A DNA stretch of 64,000 bases from Lachnospiraceae bacterium (GTDB lineage Bacteria > Bacillota > Clostridia > Lachnospirales > Lachnospiraceae), in contig SVFC01000001.1 of assembly GCA_015057035.1 (NCBI GenBank), forward strand, positions 62,001 to 126,000. Reading direction: 5' to 3'. Shown one piece after another: positions 1 to 9,196 of the stretch (positions are counted from its first letter, which is position 1; every line of letters begins with the position of its first letter). The notes below the pieces were generated by a model. It did no database searches, had not been told where the DNA came from, and saw only the letters and a program-made list of their open reading frames with translations. The position numbers and the translations under genes were made by a program.

Positions 1-635
1 AAGAGAAATTACATATCAATGCTTTTGATATTTATGGATTGTCAGAGATTATGGGACCAGGTGTTGCCTGTGACTGTATTTATCACAAGGGACTTCACGT
101 ATATGAAGACCATTTCTTACCAGAAATCATCGACCCAGAGACATTGAAGGCAGTTCCAGAAGGTGTAACAGGTGAATTGGTATTTACTACACTTACCAAG
201 GAAGGAATTCCACTTCTTCGTTATCGTACAAGAGACTTAACAAGTATCAGTTATGATAAATGTGAATGTGGCAGAACCTTAGCGAGAATCAGCAGATTCA
301 AAGGACGTTCCGATGATATGCTTATTATCCGAGGTGTGAACGTATTCCCATCCCAGGTAGAAGCAGCGCTTCTTGAAATGGGTGAAGCATCGCCACATTA
401 TATGATGATTGTTGACCGTGTAAACAATCTGGATACCTTAGAGATTCAGGTAGAAGTAGATGAGAAGTTCTTCTCTGATAAGATTAGTGAACTGGAAAAT
501 CTCACCAAGAAGATTGCCCACGTTATTCAGCAGGCAATTGGCCTTGCAGCAAAAATCAAACTGGTTGAGCCTAAGACTATCGAGAGAAGTATGGGGAAAG
601 CAGTACACGTTATTGATAAACGTAAGCTTGTATAG
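1..635 (+). CDS. paaK: Phenylacetate-CoA ligase family protein, C-terminal part (5' end outside window)
   Basis: The reading frame is open from the left edge, so only about the last 210 residues are present. It would join CoA to an aryl acid such as phenylacetate or indoleacetate through an acyl-adenylate. The visible part begins with [15 protein letters not shown], the adenylate-forming core motif of this family, followed by GELVFTT, the RYRTRD motif and the C-terminal [20 protein letters not shown] segment that carries the mobile lid. The TTG at 39 lies inside conserved sequence and is not the start. An ACT-domain gene follows after 9 bp; this pairing is common in anaerobes that oxidise aromatic amino acids via 2-oxoacids. 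Substrate is inferred from the family only. Confidence 0.9.
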   Translation, partial: EKLHINAFDIYGLSEIMGPGVACDCIYHKGLHVYEDHFLPEIIDPETLKAVPEGVTGELVFTTLTKEGIPLLRYRTRDLTSISYDKCECGRTLARISRFKGRSDDMLIIRGVNVFPSQVEAALLEMGEASPHYMMIVDRVNNLDTLEIQVEVDEKFFSDKISELENLTKKIAHVIQQAIGLAAKIKLVEPKTIERSMGKAVHVIDKRKLV

Positions 636-644
636 GAGGTTTGT

Positions 645-1067
645 ATGTTTTTAAATCAGATATCTGTATTTTTGGAAAATAGAACAGGACGTTTGGATGA
701 AGTATTAGAAACGATAAAAGTAAATGACATCAATATTTTGTCCCTTTCACTGGCAGATACCAGTGATTATGGGCTTCTTCGTATGATTGTTTCGGATGCG
801 GAAAAATGCAAAAGTGTTCTAAAAGAAGCAGGTTTTTCAGCACACTTAACACCGGTAATTGCTGTAAAACTTTCTCATCAGGTAGGACAGTTACAGGCGA
901 TTCTTGCTGAAATCGACAAAGCAGGAATGAATATCGAATATATGTATGCGTTAGCAACTGGCAATAATGATGCCTCTATCGTTATTCGTACTGCAGATGT
1001 GGAAGAAACTACCCGTGCTTTAGAAAAAATTGGGGTAGAATTAGTGCGTAGTTCGGATTTGGTGTAG
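645..1067 (+). CDS. Tandem ACT-domain protein
   Basis: This 140-residue protein consists of two ACT-type regulatory folds, roughly residues 1-66 and 70-140, each opening with a strand followed by a GR/GQL-type helix start (NRTGRLDEVL and HQVGQLQAIL). ACT domains bind small ligands, usually amino acids, and have no catalysis of their own. The start ATG follows AGGAGGT at good spacing and lies 9 bp after the ligase stop, so the two are co-transcribed. The location suggests that it senses aromatic amino acids or their derivatives and tunes the neighbouring ligase pathway; that role is inference. The operon ends at the terminator just downstream. Confidence 0.85.
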   Translation: MFLNQISVFLENRTGRLDEVLETIKVNDINILSLSLADTSDYGLLRMIVSDAEKCKSVLKEAGFSAHLTPVIAVKLSHQVGQLQAILAEIDKAGMNIEYMYALATGNNDASIVIRTADVEETTRALEKIGVELVRSSDLV

Positions 1068-1115
1068 AAAGTTCGTAAAGTCATTAAACAATTACGTCTT
1101 AAACGAAATCATAAG

Positions 1116-1147
1116 AGCGTTTGACAATAAGTCAGACGCTTTTTTTT
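1116..1147 (+). terminator. Rho-independent terminator of the ligase/ACT operon
   Basis: AGCGTTTGAC and GTCAGACGCT form a 10-bp stem with one G-U pair around an AATAA-like loop, followed at once by seven or more T. Confidence 0.9.
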
Positions 1148-1171
1148 ACAGGAATCTATACTACAAATCTA

Positions 1172-1200
1172 TTGATAAAATCAATAAATTGTTATATAAT
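1172..1200 (+). promoter_or_regulatory. Sigma-A promoter of gltX
   Basis: TTGATA (1172-1177) and TATAAT (1195-1200) are separated by 17 bp. The 5' leader to gltX is about 70 nt and shows no T-box-like structure that I can recognise. Confidence 0.75.
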
Positions 1201-1278
1201 GATTTGACTTGTGAAGATATAGGACGTTTTAGAAAACGTTCTTGAGATAAGAGACTAGAAGATAAGAGGAGAACAATT

Positions 1279-2733
1279 ATGAGCAAAGTTAGAACAAGAT
1301 TTGCACCAAGTCCAACTGGTAGAATGCACGTAGGTAACTTACGTTCTGCATTATATGAGTTTTTAATTGCAAAGCATGCAGGTGGAGATTTCATGCTTCG
1401 TATTGAAGATACTGACCAGGAGCGTTTTGTAGAAGGTGCAGTAGATATTATTTATAGAACTATGGAGAAAACTGGTCTTGTACACGACGAAGGTCCAGAC
1501 AAAGATGGTGGCGTTGGTCCATATGTACAGAGCGAACGTATGCAGACTGGTATCTATATGAAATACGCTAAGGAATTAATTGAAAAAGGCGAAGCATATT
1601 ACTGTTTCTGTGACAAAGAACGTCTCGAAACATTAAAGTCAGAAGTAGTAGAAGGCAAGGAAATCACTGTATATGACAAGCATTGCTTACATCTTTCCAA
1701 AGAAGAAATCGAAGCAAACCTTGCAGCTGGTAAGCCATTCGTTATCAGACAGAACATTCCTAACGAAGGAACAACTACTTTCCATGACGAACTTTACGGC
1801 GATATCACAGTAGAAAATGCAGAATTAGATGATATGATTCTCATCAAATCTGACGGATATCCTACCTATAACTTCGCTAACGTAGTAGATGACCACACAA
1901 TGAACATTACACATGTTGTTCGTGGTAACGAATACCTTTCATCATCACCAAAATATCAGAGACTTTATGATGCATTTGGTTGGGAATCACCAACTTACAT
2001 TCATTTGCCACTGATTACAGATGAAAACCACAAGAAATTATCTAAGAGAAGTGGACATTCTTCTTTTGAAGATTTAATTGAACAGGGATTTTTAACAGAA
2101 GCAATCGTGAACTACATTGCACTTCTTGGCTGGAGCCCAGAAGACAACCGTGAAATCTTCACATTAGAAGAATTGATTCGTGATTTCGATTACACCAGAA
2201 TCAGCAAATCACCAGCTGTTTTTGACTATGTAAAATTAAAATGGATGAATGGCGAATATATCAAAGCTATGGATTTTGATGCGTTCTATGAGATGGCTCT
2301 TCCATATATCCAGGAGGTAATCACAAAGGACTTAGACCTCAAGAAGATTGCGTCTATGGTAAAAACACGTATCGAAGTATTCACAGATATCAAAGACCAC
2401 ATTGATTTCTTTGAAACTTTACCAGAATACGATATCGAAATGTACACACACAAGAAGATGAAAACCAATGCAGAGACATCTCTTGAAGTGTTAACAGAAA
2501 TGCTTCCAATCTTAGAAGCACAGGAAGATTATTCTAATGATGCATTATATGCAACTCTTTGCAAATACGTAGAAGAAAAAGGCGTTAAGAACGGCTATGT
2601 AATGTGGCCAATCCGTACAGCAGTATCTGGTAAACAGATGACTCCTGGTGGTGCAACAGAACTGATGGAACTTCTTGGAAAAGAAGAATCTATCGCACGT
2701 ATTCGTAAAGGTATCGAATTACTTTCTAAATAA
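1279..2733 (+). CDS. gltX: Glutamyl-tRNA synthetase
   Basis: Class I aminoacyl-tRNA synthetase that charges tRNA-Glu with glutamate. The N-terminus carries the [11 protein letters not shown] signature with the HIGH-type motif at about residues 8-18, and the KMSKS-type loop is KKLSKR at residues 252-257. The length of 484 aa is normal for the bacterial enzyme. The start ATG follows GAGGAGAA. The gene is alone in its transcript, with a good promoter upstream and a terminator 27 bp after the stop. Whether it is discriminating (tRNA-Glu only) or also charges tRNA-Gln for the GatCAB pathway, as is usual in Clostridia, cannot be told from the sequence here. Confidence 0.96.
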   Translation: MSKVRTRFAPSPTGRMHVGNLRSALYEFLIAKHAGGDFMLRIEDTDQERFVEGAVDIIYRTMEKTGLVHDEGPDKDGGVGPYVQSERMQTGIYMKYAKELIEKGEAYYCFCDKERLETLKSEVVEGKEITVYDKHCLHLSKEEIEANLAAGKPFVIRQNIPNEGTTTFHDELYGDITVENAELDDMILIKSDGYPTYNFANVVDDHTMNITHVVRGNEYLSSSPKYQRLYDAFGWESPTYIHLPLITDENHKKLSKRSGHSSFEDLIEQGFLTEAIVNYIALLGWSPEDNREIFTLEELIRDFDYTRISKSPAVFDYVKLKWMNGEYIKAMDFDAFYEMALPYIQEVITKDLDLKKIASMVKTRIEVFTDIKDHIDFFETLPEYDIEMYTHKKMKTNAETSLEVLTEMLPILEAQEDYSNDALYATLCKYVEEKGVKNGYVMWPIRTAVSGKQMTPGGATELMELLGKEESIARIRKGIELLSK

Positions 2734-2759
2734 TAAAAATATTTATTGAATGAACATTG

Positions 2760-2797
2760 AAAGCGCATACATGGATTAGCAAAATGTATGCGCTTTT
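2760..2797 (+). terminator. Terminator after gltX
   Basis: AAAGCGCATACAT pairs with ATGTATGCGCTTT over 13 bp with an 11-nt loop; the stem ends in a short T run. Confidence 0.85.
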
Positions 2798-2863
2798 GAT
2801 ACATTTAAGTGCAAAATCTAATTGCTTTATATTCTTTTCTGATAAAAAATTTCGAGGTACTTA

Positions 2864-4777
2864 ATGAAATTTAACGAATCACAATTGTCTGCCATAAAAC
2901 ACAAAGATGGTCCGATGCTTGTCTTAGCGGGACCGGGTTCAGGTAAGACTAAAACCCTTGTAGAACGAACCAAAAACTTAATACTACAGCACGGGGTAAA
3001 TCCGTCCAATATTCTTGTGATTACCTTTACAAAAGCAGCCGCAAATGAGATGAAACTTCGGTTTGAGCGTGAAATGAGTGCAAGTGGCATGGTTTCCAAT
3101 GGAGCCGTATGTGAAAATATATCTACAACAGGAAATCACAGCGCTCGTGTGACGTTTGGCACTTTCCACGCCATTTTCTTTATGGTATTAAAACTTGCCT
3201 ATAACTTTGATGCAGGTAATATCATCACTGATGAGGCAAAACACCAGGCCATGCGAGAAATGATTATGCATTTTAATCTGGACTACCGAGATGAAAATGA
3301 ATTGATTCAAGGAATTTTTGCAGAAATCAGTATGATTAAGAACTCCCGTATTCCCCTAGAGCATTTTTACTCTACTCAGTGTGGGGAAGAAGTATTCCGT
3401 AAGATTTATCGGGAATATGATGGCTTTTTGCGAAAGCACAAACTCATTGATTTTGACGATATGCTGACTATGACCTATGAGCTATTTAGAGAACGTCCAG
3501 ACATATTGCAGGCATGGCAGAAAAAGTATAAATACATTCTCATAGACGAGTTCCAGGATATTAACCAGATACAGTATGATATTGTTCGGATGCTGGCATT
3601 GCCGGAAAACAACTTATTTATGGTGGGAGATGATGATCAGTCTATTTATCGTTTCCGTGGTTCCAAGCCAGAGATTATGCTTCATGTACCGAAGGATTAC
3701 CCTAAGGTAAAGCAGATTCAGTTGGATACCAATTATCGTTGTCAGTCTGCAATTGTAGATGCATCCCTTCGTCTTATTGGACAGAACAAGGAGCGTTTTC
3801 CAAAGAAGATACAAGCATCCCGTGCAAAAGAAAATCCAATCGTTTTTCAAACCTTTGAGAGCCAGCGGGATGAGATTCTCTTTATTCTAAAGAAAATAGA
3901 TGAGCAGGTAGGAAAAGGATATCATCTGTCGGATATTGCTATACTTTTCCGTACGAATACTCAGCCGCGCTTTTTGATGGAGCAGTTAATGGCATACAAC
4001 GTGGATTTTAAAACCAGGGACCAGATTCCGAATCTCTATGACCACTGGATTGCCAGAGATATTCGTACATATATGAACATTGCCCGTGGAAGCAGGGAAC
4101 GCAAGGATTTCCTTATGATTTTAAACAAACCTAAGCGTTACATTAGCAGAGATTCCCTGTGCGAAAGCCAGGTGGCTTTTGATGAATGGGAGAAGATGTA
4201 TGATGACCAGCCTTGGATTGCAGAACGTATTGAAAAACTCCATTACGATATTAAAATGCTTGAGAAAATGTCTCCTTTTGCTGCAATCAATTACATCCGC
4301 CATGGCATCGGATACGATGATTATCTAACAGAATATGCGGAGTATCGCAATATCAGTAAAGAAGATTTGTTTGATGTTTTAGAAGAACTTCAGGCCAGTG
4401 CCAAAGGCTTCAAGAATTATGATGCATGGGAACTACATATGAAGGAATGTGAAGAAGAACTTCGTGAGAGGGCAAAGCATAAGAATGAGAATCCAAATGC
4501 CATCACTTTAGCTACTTTACACAGTGCCAAAGGTTTGGAATTTAAATCTGTCTTTATCATTGATGTGAACGAAGGAATTATGCCATACAAAAAGGCACTT
4601 CTCGACAAAGATATTGAAGAGGAGCGCCGTCTGTTTTATGTGGGTATGACCCGTGCTATCCACGATTTAACCATCTGCTCCGTGAAAAATATCCACGGAA
4701 AAACCAACGATGTGTCTAGATTTGTTCGCGAGGCAGGATTGGTGGGAGAAAAGAAGCGTAGTTGTGATATGAAATAA
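2864..4777 (+). CDS. UvrD/PcrA-type superfamily 1 DNA helicase
   Basis: ATP-driven 3'-5' DNA helicase of the UvrD/Rep/PcrA group, acting in repair or in clearing replication obstacles. Walker A GPGSGKT is at residues 23-29, Walker B IDEFQD with D228-E229, motif III GDDDQSIYRFRG follows, and motif VI ERRLFYVGMTRA lies near residue 588. At 637 aa it is about 100 residues shorter than typical PcrA, and the C-terminal RNA-polymerase-binding Tudor-like tail seems to be absent, so it may be a second UvrD-like helicase and not the main PcrA; I leave the symbol empty. The start chosen is the ATG after TTTCGAGGT. It faces the DUF1292 gene across a shared hairpin. Confidence 0.93.
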   Translation: MKFNESQLSAIKHKDGPMLVLAGPGSGKTKTLVERTKNLILQHGVNPSNILVITFTKAAANEMKLRFEREMSASGMVSNGAVCENISTTGNHSARVTFGTFHAIFFMVLKLAYNFDAGNIITDEAKHQAMREMIMHFNLDYRDENELIQGIFAEISMIKNSRIPLEHFYSTQCGEEVFRKIYREYDGFLRKHKLIDFDDMLTMTYELFRERPDILQAWQKKYKYILIDEFQDINQIQYDIVRMLALPENNLFMVGDDDQSIYRFRGSKPEIMLHVPKDYPKVKQIQLDTNYRCQSAIVDASLRLIGQNKERFPKKIQASRAKENPIVFQTFESQRDEILFILKKIDEQVGKGYHLSDIAILFRTNTQPRFLMEQLMAYNVDFKTRDQIPNLYDHWIARDIRTYMNIARGSRERKDFLMILNKPKRYISRDSLCESQVAFDEWEKMYDDQPWIAERIEKLHYDIKMLEKMSPFAAINYIRHGIGYDDYLTEYAEYRNISKEDLFDVLEELQASAKGFKNYDAWELHMKECEEELRERAKHKNENPNAITLATLHSAKGLEFKSVFIIDVNEGIMPYKKALLDKDIEEERRLFYVGMTRAIHDLTICSVKNIHGKTNDVSRFVREAGLVGEKKRSCDMK

Positions 4778-4945
4778 AAATGCGGGTTTAAATTGATAAA
4801 AAAATGTATACACCCAGTGTAATAATAAAAATGCGGGTGCAGGCAAAAAAGAAGTACCATATACCCGTTTTGTCTCAAATTAGATAATAAATCTTTTAAA
4901 AAGTAAAAAAACAGGGTGTATATAAAATGTGGGGTAAATACACCC
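4774..4945. repeat. Intergenic direct and inverted GGGT/ACCC repeats
   Basis: The 14-mer ATAAAAATGCGGGT occurs at 4774-4787 and 4825-4838. GGGTGTAT (4914-4921) and ATACACCC (4938-4945) can pair around a 16-nt loop, and GTATACACCC at 4806-4815 can pair with the same GGGTGTAT arm. No open frame of note lies here. Function unknown; it might be a decayed terminator array or binding sites. Confidence 0.5.
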
Positions 4946-4993
4946 GTGACAACCAACTTTCCAGACGAAATAAAGTGGATTTCAATTTGAAAT

Positions 4994-5026
4994 GGGCGTA
5001 GAAAAGTGATTTCACTTTCTACGCCC
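4994..5026. terminator. Shared hairpin between convergent genes
   Basis: GGGCGTAGAAAAGTGA pairs with TCACTTTCTACGCCC, a 15-bp stem with one bulged A. It sits between the + helicase and the - DUF1292 gene and is placed to end both transcripts, although the flanking T tracts are poor. Confidence 0.7.
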
Positions 5027-5062
5027 AAAATAATTCACAAGCATTCTAATTCACAAGTATTC

Positions 5063-5380
5063 TTAGTCATCAATCGAATCATAGAATGCTTCGTCAAGCA
5101 ATTCGTCGTAACGATCTGCTACGGCCTCGTATTCTTCATCATCGTCGATGTATCTGAGAGAAGGTAAGCCCTGCTCGTCCTCTGCATAGCCATAGAGGAA
5201 TACGTCTCCGTTGGCGTTGTCATTGCCTTTTTCATCTAATGGTAAAAGTGCGATGTAATCCTGATGATCTACTTCAAAGATGGTGAGAATACGACATTCA
5301 ATGGAGCCTTCATCTGTGTCTAAACTAACACGAATATCATCGATTTCGTCTTCTGTAACTGGTGTGATTTTTTCTGACAT
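5063..5380 (-). CDS. DUF1292 protein
   Basis: A 105-residue, very acidic protein of the DUF1292 family, which in Firmicutes includes YrzB. The core DIRVSLDTDEGSIECRILTIFEVDHQDYIALLPLD is the typical antiparallel-strand region, with GDVFLYGY following, and the C-terminal third is rich in Asp and Glu (DDDEEYEAVADRYDEL). No catalytic motif is visible and the molecular function of the family is not known. The start ATG is preceded by AGCGAGAACTT. It lies 51 bp behind the HD-GYP gene on the same strand and is probably co-transcribed with it. Confidence 0.85.
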   Translation of the reverse strand: MSEKITPVTEDEIDDIRVSLDTDEGSIECRILTIFEVDHQDYIALLPLDEKGNDNANGDVFLYGYAEDEQGLPSLRYIDDDEEYEAVADRYDELLDEAFYDSIDD

Positions 5381-5431
5381 AAGTTCTCGCTTTCTGCTCG
5401 GTATGAGCGGTTCAATATAATATTTTGATTA

Positions 5432-6523
5432 CTATACAATTGATTGGATATACAGTGATGGATGATCCAATAAATTGATAAAGGTTTTGTCTCTTAACTG
5501 AACAATTGGACGTGTCAGTCGGGTGTTAATATATACCACGCGAGCTACAGCGCCATTACTCAGCAGAACATCGCTGTTTAAGTAAGAGTTAGCGATTTTT
5601 TGTAAGAAGGTGGTGATGTATTTTGGGTGGTATTTTTGTAATCCTTCCTGTTCAAAGAAGGAGATTACCTCAAATGGACATAAGCCACTGCGATAGCAAC
5701 GGTCTGCTGTCATGGCATCATATACGTCTGCAATACCAATAATACATTCAAAATCTTCAAGCTGCTCTAATTTGTATCCAAATGGATAACCAGTGCCATC
5801 ACAACGTTCGTGATGGTGGAGGACTGCACGTTTTACACGGCGGTCCAAGTCCTGATTTTTGATAAAGTCATAACCGAACTGCGCATGCATTTTGACAAAT
5901 TCGTATTCGGTTTTTTCAAGTTTTTTCGGTTTCATCAGAATCTCATCCGGAATCTGGCATTTTCCAATGTCGTGGAGCAGACCCGCCAGGGTGAGATTAT
6001 CTAAATCTTCTTCATCTAATCCAACCCAACTACCAATCAGTCGGGAAATCATAGCTACGTTTACAGAATGGGCGAAGGTGGAGTCGTCAATCTGTTTCAT
6101 GGAATGGAGCATTCCAAAAAGTGAGAAGTAACTGTCGCCGCTATTGAAGATGCGCACGGTTTGTTCAATCAGTTCTGGTGGATTGACAGGGGTGTTTCTA
6201 AGAATAATGTCATTCACCGAGTTCTGAAGCATATTCACGTTGGCGGTATAATCTTTTTTGAATACTTTGTATTCTGGAGATTTCAGAATGCGATCCAGCT
6301 GAGTGTTCTCAATCTGGGTACGGGATTCCAATGCATGCTGAATCTCTTCCGGAAGCTCGCCGTCATGTATTTCTATTTCGTCAATGAAATAGTATTTTAA
6401 GTGTGCGATCATCTGTCGTGTCAGTAGGGAGTCTTTTCGAATAATCAGCTGTCCAGCCTTCGAATAGACATCCTGTGCTACCATCATTCCGACAGCCAAA
6501 TCTTTTGTCTGTAGTATAGCCAT
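5432..6523 (-). CDS. HD-GYP domain protein, probable cyclic-di-GMP phosphodiesterase
   Basis: The N-terminal about 130 residues resemble the region that often precedes HD-GYP domains (TKDLAVGMMVAQDVYSKAGQLI). The HD-GYP part runs from about residue 140: H152, the HD pair H184-D185 in LLHDIGK, then HHHERCDGTGYP at 236-247, with the GYP-type signature intact (GTGYP). HD-GYP enzymes hydrolyse cyclic-di-GMP to pGpG or GMP with a two- or three-iron centre. All the metal ligands I can check are present, so activity is likely. A PilZ receptor gene lies in the flagellar operon 35 kb away, so this enzyme could act on motility; that link is inference. Confidence 0.9.
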   Translation of the reverse strand: MAILQTKDLAVGMMVAQDVYSKAGQLIIRKDSLLTRQMIAHLKYYFIDEIEIHDGELPEEIQHALESRTQIENTQLDRILKSPEYKVFKKDYTANVNMLQNSVNDIILRNTPVNPPELIEQTVRIFNSGDSYFSLFGMLHSMKQIDDSTFAHSVNVAMISRLIGSWVGLDEEDLDNLTLAGLLHDIGKCQIPDEILMKPKKLEKTEYEFVKMHAQFGYDFIKNQDLDRRVKRAVLHHHERCDGTGYPFGYKLEQLEDFECIIGIADVYDAMTADRCYRSGLCPFEVISFFEQEGLQKYHPKYITTFLQKIANSYLNSDVLLSNGAVARVVYINTRLTRPIVQLRDKTFINLLDHPSLYIQSIV

Positions 6524-6561
6524 ATGTCCACCTATATTTTTAAATATAATATTACATAATA

Positions 6562-6590
6562 ATTATAATAACATAGAAAAGGAAAGTCAA
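6562..6590 (-). promoter_or_regulatory. Promoter of the HD-GYP/DUF1292 operon
   Basis: On the minus strand TTGACT (6590-6585) and TATAAT (6567-6562) are 17 bp apart, about 40 bp before the HD-GYP start codon. Confidence 0.7.
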
Positions 6591-6609
6591 TTAAGGATGA
6601 GAAAAGATG

Positions 6610-6638
6610 TATACAAAACTTGGGAAAAAAGGTATAAT
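6610..6638 (+). promoter_or_regulatory. Probable promoter of the GH13-like gene
   Basis: TATACA (6610-6615) and TATAAT (6633-6638) are 17 bp apart. The -35 matches only 4 of 6 consensus bases. It is divergent from the HD-GYP promoter. Confidence 0.5.
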
Positions 6639-6687
6639 ATTATACATACAAGATACTAAATAACACACATATAATACGGAGGCATCT

Positions 6688-8595
6688 ATGAATTTAGTAG
6701 TAAAAGAAGGTAATTATCTCACACTTGGAGCAACAGTAGCAAAGAATCAGGTTACATTTACTTTTGAAGGAGAGAAGGAAGACCTTTGCCGTATTGTGCT
6801 GATATCTAAAGAAACGCAGGAGAGAGAAGTGGTTGAAGTTCCAGCAGAATATTGTCTGGGAGCCCTGCGTTCTATTACCATTTCTGGTATGAATCCACAG
6901 AATTATAATTATATATACGAAATAAATGGCGTGGAATCTTTGGACCCATATGCCAAAGTTGTTGTAGGAAGAGAGATTTGGGGCGATGCAGAGCGCATGA
7001 AGAAGAGAAATACCGTGTCTGCTGGATTTTTGGCAGAGAACTTCTCATGGGGCGAGGATAAGTGTCCGGAACTTTCCAAATCGGAAATGATTATGTACAA
7101 GCTTCATGTAAGGGGCTTTTCTATGGGCAATAAGACTGCAGGAAAAACCAAGGGGACTTTTACCGCAGTTAAGAACAAGATTCCATATTTGAAGGAATTG
7201 GGCGTTACAACAGTAGAACTGATGCCAGTGTATGAATTTGAAGAAATGCCTGTACAAAAGGAACTTCCACAGGTTCCAGACTATGTGAAGTGGGATACAG
7301 AAAAAGCAGATATGATTCAGCCAGTTGTGCTGGACAATAATGATAAAAAGATTAATTACTGGGGCTATGGACCAGGAAATTATTTTGCGGTGAAGGCGTC
7401 TTATGCTGTAGAGCCACAGAAAGCCTCCGTTGAGTTTAAAAAATTAATAAAAACTCTACATGAGAATGGTATGGAATGCGTTTTGGAAATCTTCTTCCCA
7501 GAAGAAACAAACCATAACCTGATTATGGATGCTCTGCATTATTGGGTAAGAGAATATCATGTGGATGGTTTCCATATTTTAGGTGGAAGACTTCCAATGA
7601 CAAGCATTGTACAGGATGCGATTTTGAGCAGAACCAAGCTTTTTGCTGAAGATTTTTATGGGGTATCAAATCCTAGAAAATACAAGAATCTCTATATTTA
7701 TAAGGCAGAATACCAGTACCCTGCAAGACAGTTGTTGAATCATTATGATTGCGACATTCGTGAATTTATTAATCAGCAGAAAAAGCAGAGCGAAGAATTG
7801 GGATTTGTTAATTATATCGCAACGAACAACGGATTTACGCTGGCAGATCTCTTTATGTATAATGACAAGCATAATGAGGCAAACGGTGAAAACAACTGCG
7901 ATGGACCAGACTATAACTTAAGCACCAATTATGGAATAGAAGGTCCTACCAAGAAGAAGTATGTCTGTGAAATCCGTAAACAGAGAACATACATGGCATA
8001 TATGATGTTGATGTTTGCCCAGGGAATCCCTTTGATTCAGGCGGGAGATGAGTTTGGAAATACCCAGGAAGGTAACAATAACGCTTACTGCCAGGATAAT
8101 GAAATTGGCTGGCTGAACTGGAGCGGATTTGCCCGTACAGCTGCAGATCGTGAAGTGTTAAAACAGCTGATTGCTTTTAGAAAAACACATAGCTTACTGA
8201 CGAAGGAACAACCATACAAATTCAATGATTATCGTGCAACAGGGGCTCCAGATTTATCCTTCCACGGAGAATATGCTTGGATTTCACAGTTAGATCCAGG
8301 CAGAAAGAGCCTTGGAATGCTTTACAGTGGCGCTTATGCCAGCGAAGTGAAAAAAGGTGACGACACACAGGTGGTTTGCGACTTGTACGTTGGTTATAAT
8401 TTCTATTCAGAAGAGGTATCCCTGGCGTTGCCAAAACTTGCAACAGGGAAAAAGGCCAAAAAAGATTGGTATCTGAAGATGGATTCTGCTTCGGCAGAGG
8501 TTGTTTATGAAAAAGAAGAATTATTAGAAGACCAGCAGTATGTGACTTTAGCTCCATACAGTATTTGCCTTTTAGTAGGAAAAAGCGGGAAATAG
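6688..8595 (+). CDS. GH13 alpha-amylase/isoamylase-like protein with lost catalytic residues
   Basis: The 635-residue protein follows the glycogen-debranching (GlgX/isoamylase) layout: an N-terminal beta-sandwich (about 1-110), a (beta/alpha)8 barrel starting at YKLHVRGFS, and a C-terminal beta domain. Debranching landmarks are clear, such as WGYGPGNYFA, YNDKHNEANGEN and NNNAYCQDNEIGWLNW. However region II, normally GFRFD with the nucleophile, reads GFHIL at 294-298; region IV, normally AHDGF, reads TNNGF at 379-383; and region I lacks the usual D and NH pattern (ECVLEIFFPEETNH, 263-276). Only a candidate acid/base E321 remains. It is therefore likely a non-catalytic glucan-binding or regulatory homologue. 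AGGAGG-like CGGAGG precedes the ATG. Confidence 0.85.
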   Translation: MNLVVKEGNYLTLGATVAKNQVTFTFEGEKEDLCRIVLISKETQEREVVEVPAEYCLGALRSITISGMNPQNYNYIYEINGVESLDPYAKVVVGREIWGDAERMKKRNTVSAGFLAENFSWGEDKCPELSKSEMIMYKLHVRGFSMGNKTAGKTKGTFTAVKNKIPYLKELGVTTVELMPVYEFEEMPVQKELPQVPDYVKWDTEKADMIQPVVLDNNDKKINYWGYGPGNYFAVKASYAVEPQKASVEFKKLIKTLHENGMECVLEIFFPEETNHNLIMDALHYWVREYHVDGFHILGGRLPMTSIVQDAILSRTKLFAEDFYGVSNPRKYKNLYIYKAEYQYPARQLLNHYDCDIREFINQQKKQSEELGFVNYIATNNGFTLADLFMYNDKHNEANGENNCDGPDYNLSTNYGIEGPTKKKYVCEIRKQRTYMAYMMLMFAQGIPLIQAGDEFGNTQEGNNNAYCQDNEIGWLNWSGFARTAADREVLKQLIAFRKTHSLLTKEQPYKFNDYRATGAPDLSFHGEYAWISQLDPGRKSLGMLYSGAYASEVKKGDDTQVVCDLYVGYNFYSEEVSLALPKLATGKKAKKDWYLKMDSASAEVVYEKEELLEDQQYVTLAPYSICLLVGKSGK

Positions 8596-8605
8596 GGAAT
8601 AAGTT

Positions 8606-9196
8606 ATGAAAGTTTGGAAACATTTTTGTACCATTACCAATCATAAAATGCTGGTAATGGAGGGATGCTTCCGTTTAGGACTGTATAAACAGGGACTGCT
8701 TCATGATATGTCCAAATACTGTCCAACGGAATTTTTGCCGGGATGTAAATATTATGCAGGATTTATGAGTCCAACCAATTACGAGCGTAAGGAAAAGGGC
8801 TATTCTGCAGCATGGCTACATCACAAAGGCAGAAACAAGCATCATTTGGAATATTGGATTGATTATGCCAACAGCGGTGCGGGAGGCGAAGGAACGGGAC
8901 TTCAAGGAATGAAGATGCCACTTCGATATGTGGTCGAGATGTTTGTGGACAGAGTATGCGCATCTAAGAACTATCAAAAAGAAAAATATACAGATGCTAG
9001 CGCACTTATTTACTACAATAACAGCAAGGATCACTATCTGCTTCATGAAGATACCAGAGCGCTTCTGGAATATATGCTAGAAATGCTGGCTAAAAAAGGC
9101 GAAAAAGAAACCTTTTCCTATATCAAACAAGAGATATTAAAGGAAAAGGTCCCTTATGAAAAAATGGAATTAGAAATTTTGAAAAATGCACTTTAA
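8606..9196 (+). CDS. DUF5662 family protein
   Basis: This 196-residue protein belongs, by my recognition, to the DUF5662 family of unknown function. It is rich in conserved His: the N-terminus reads HFCTITNHKMLVMEG, then LLHDMSKYCP, and later LHHKGRNKHHLEYWIDY. The H-D and H-H-K/H-H spacing resembles an HD-type metal-binding hydrolase fold, but that is inference. It begins 10 bp after the GH13-like gene and is probably translated from the same mRNA. Its 3' end overlaps the convergent pseudouridine synthase gene by 27 bp. Confidence 0.8.
   Translation: MKVWKHFCTITNHKMLVMEGCFRLGLYKQGLLHDMSKYCPTEFLPGCKYYAGFMSPTNYERKEKGYSAAWLHHKGRNKHHLEYWIDYANSGAGGEGTGLQGMKMPLRYVVEMFVDRVCASKNYQKEKYTDASALIYYNNSKDHYLLHEDTRALLEYMLEMLAKKGEKETFSYIKQEILKEKVPYEKMELEILKNAL

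Noticed and set aside
6688-8595. GH13 gene as a pseudogene
   Set aside because: Full length with no stop or frameshift, good ribosome site and intact fold landmarks; the loss is limited to catalytic positions.
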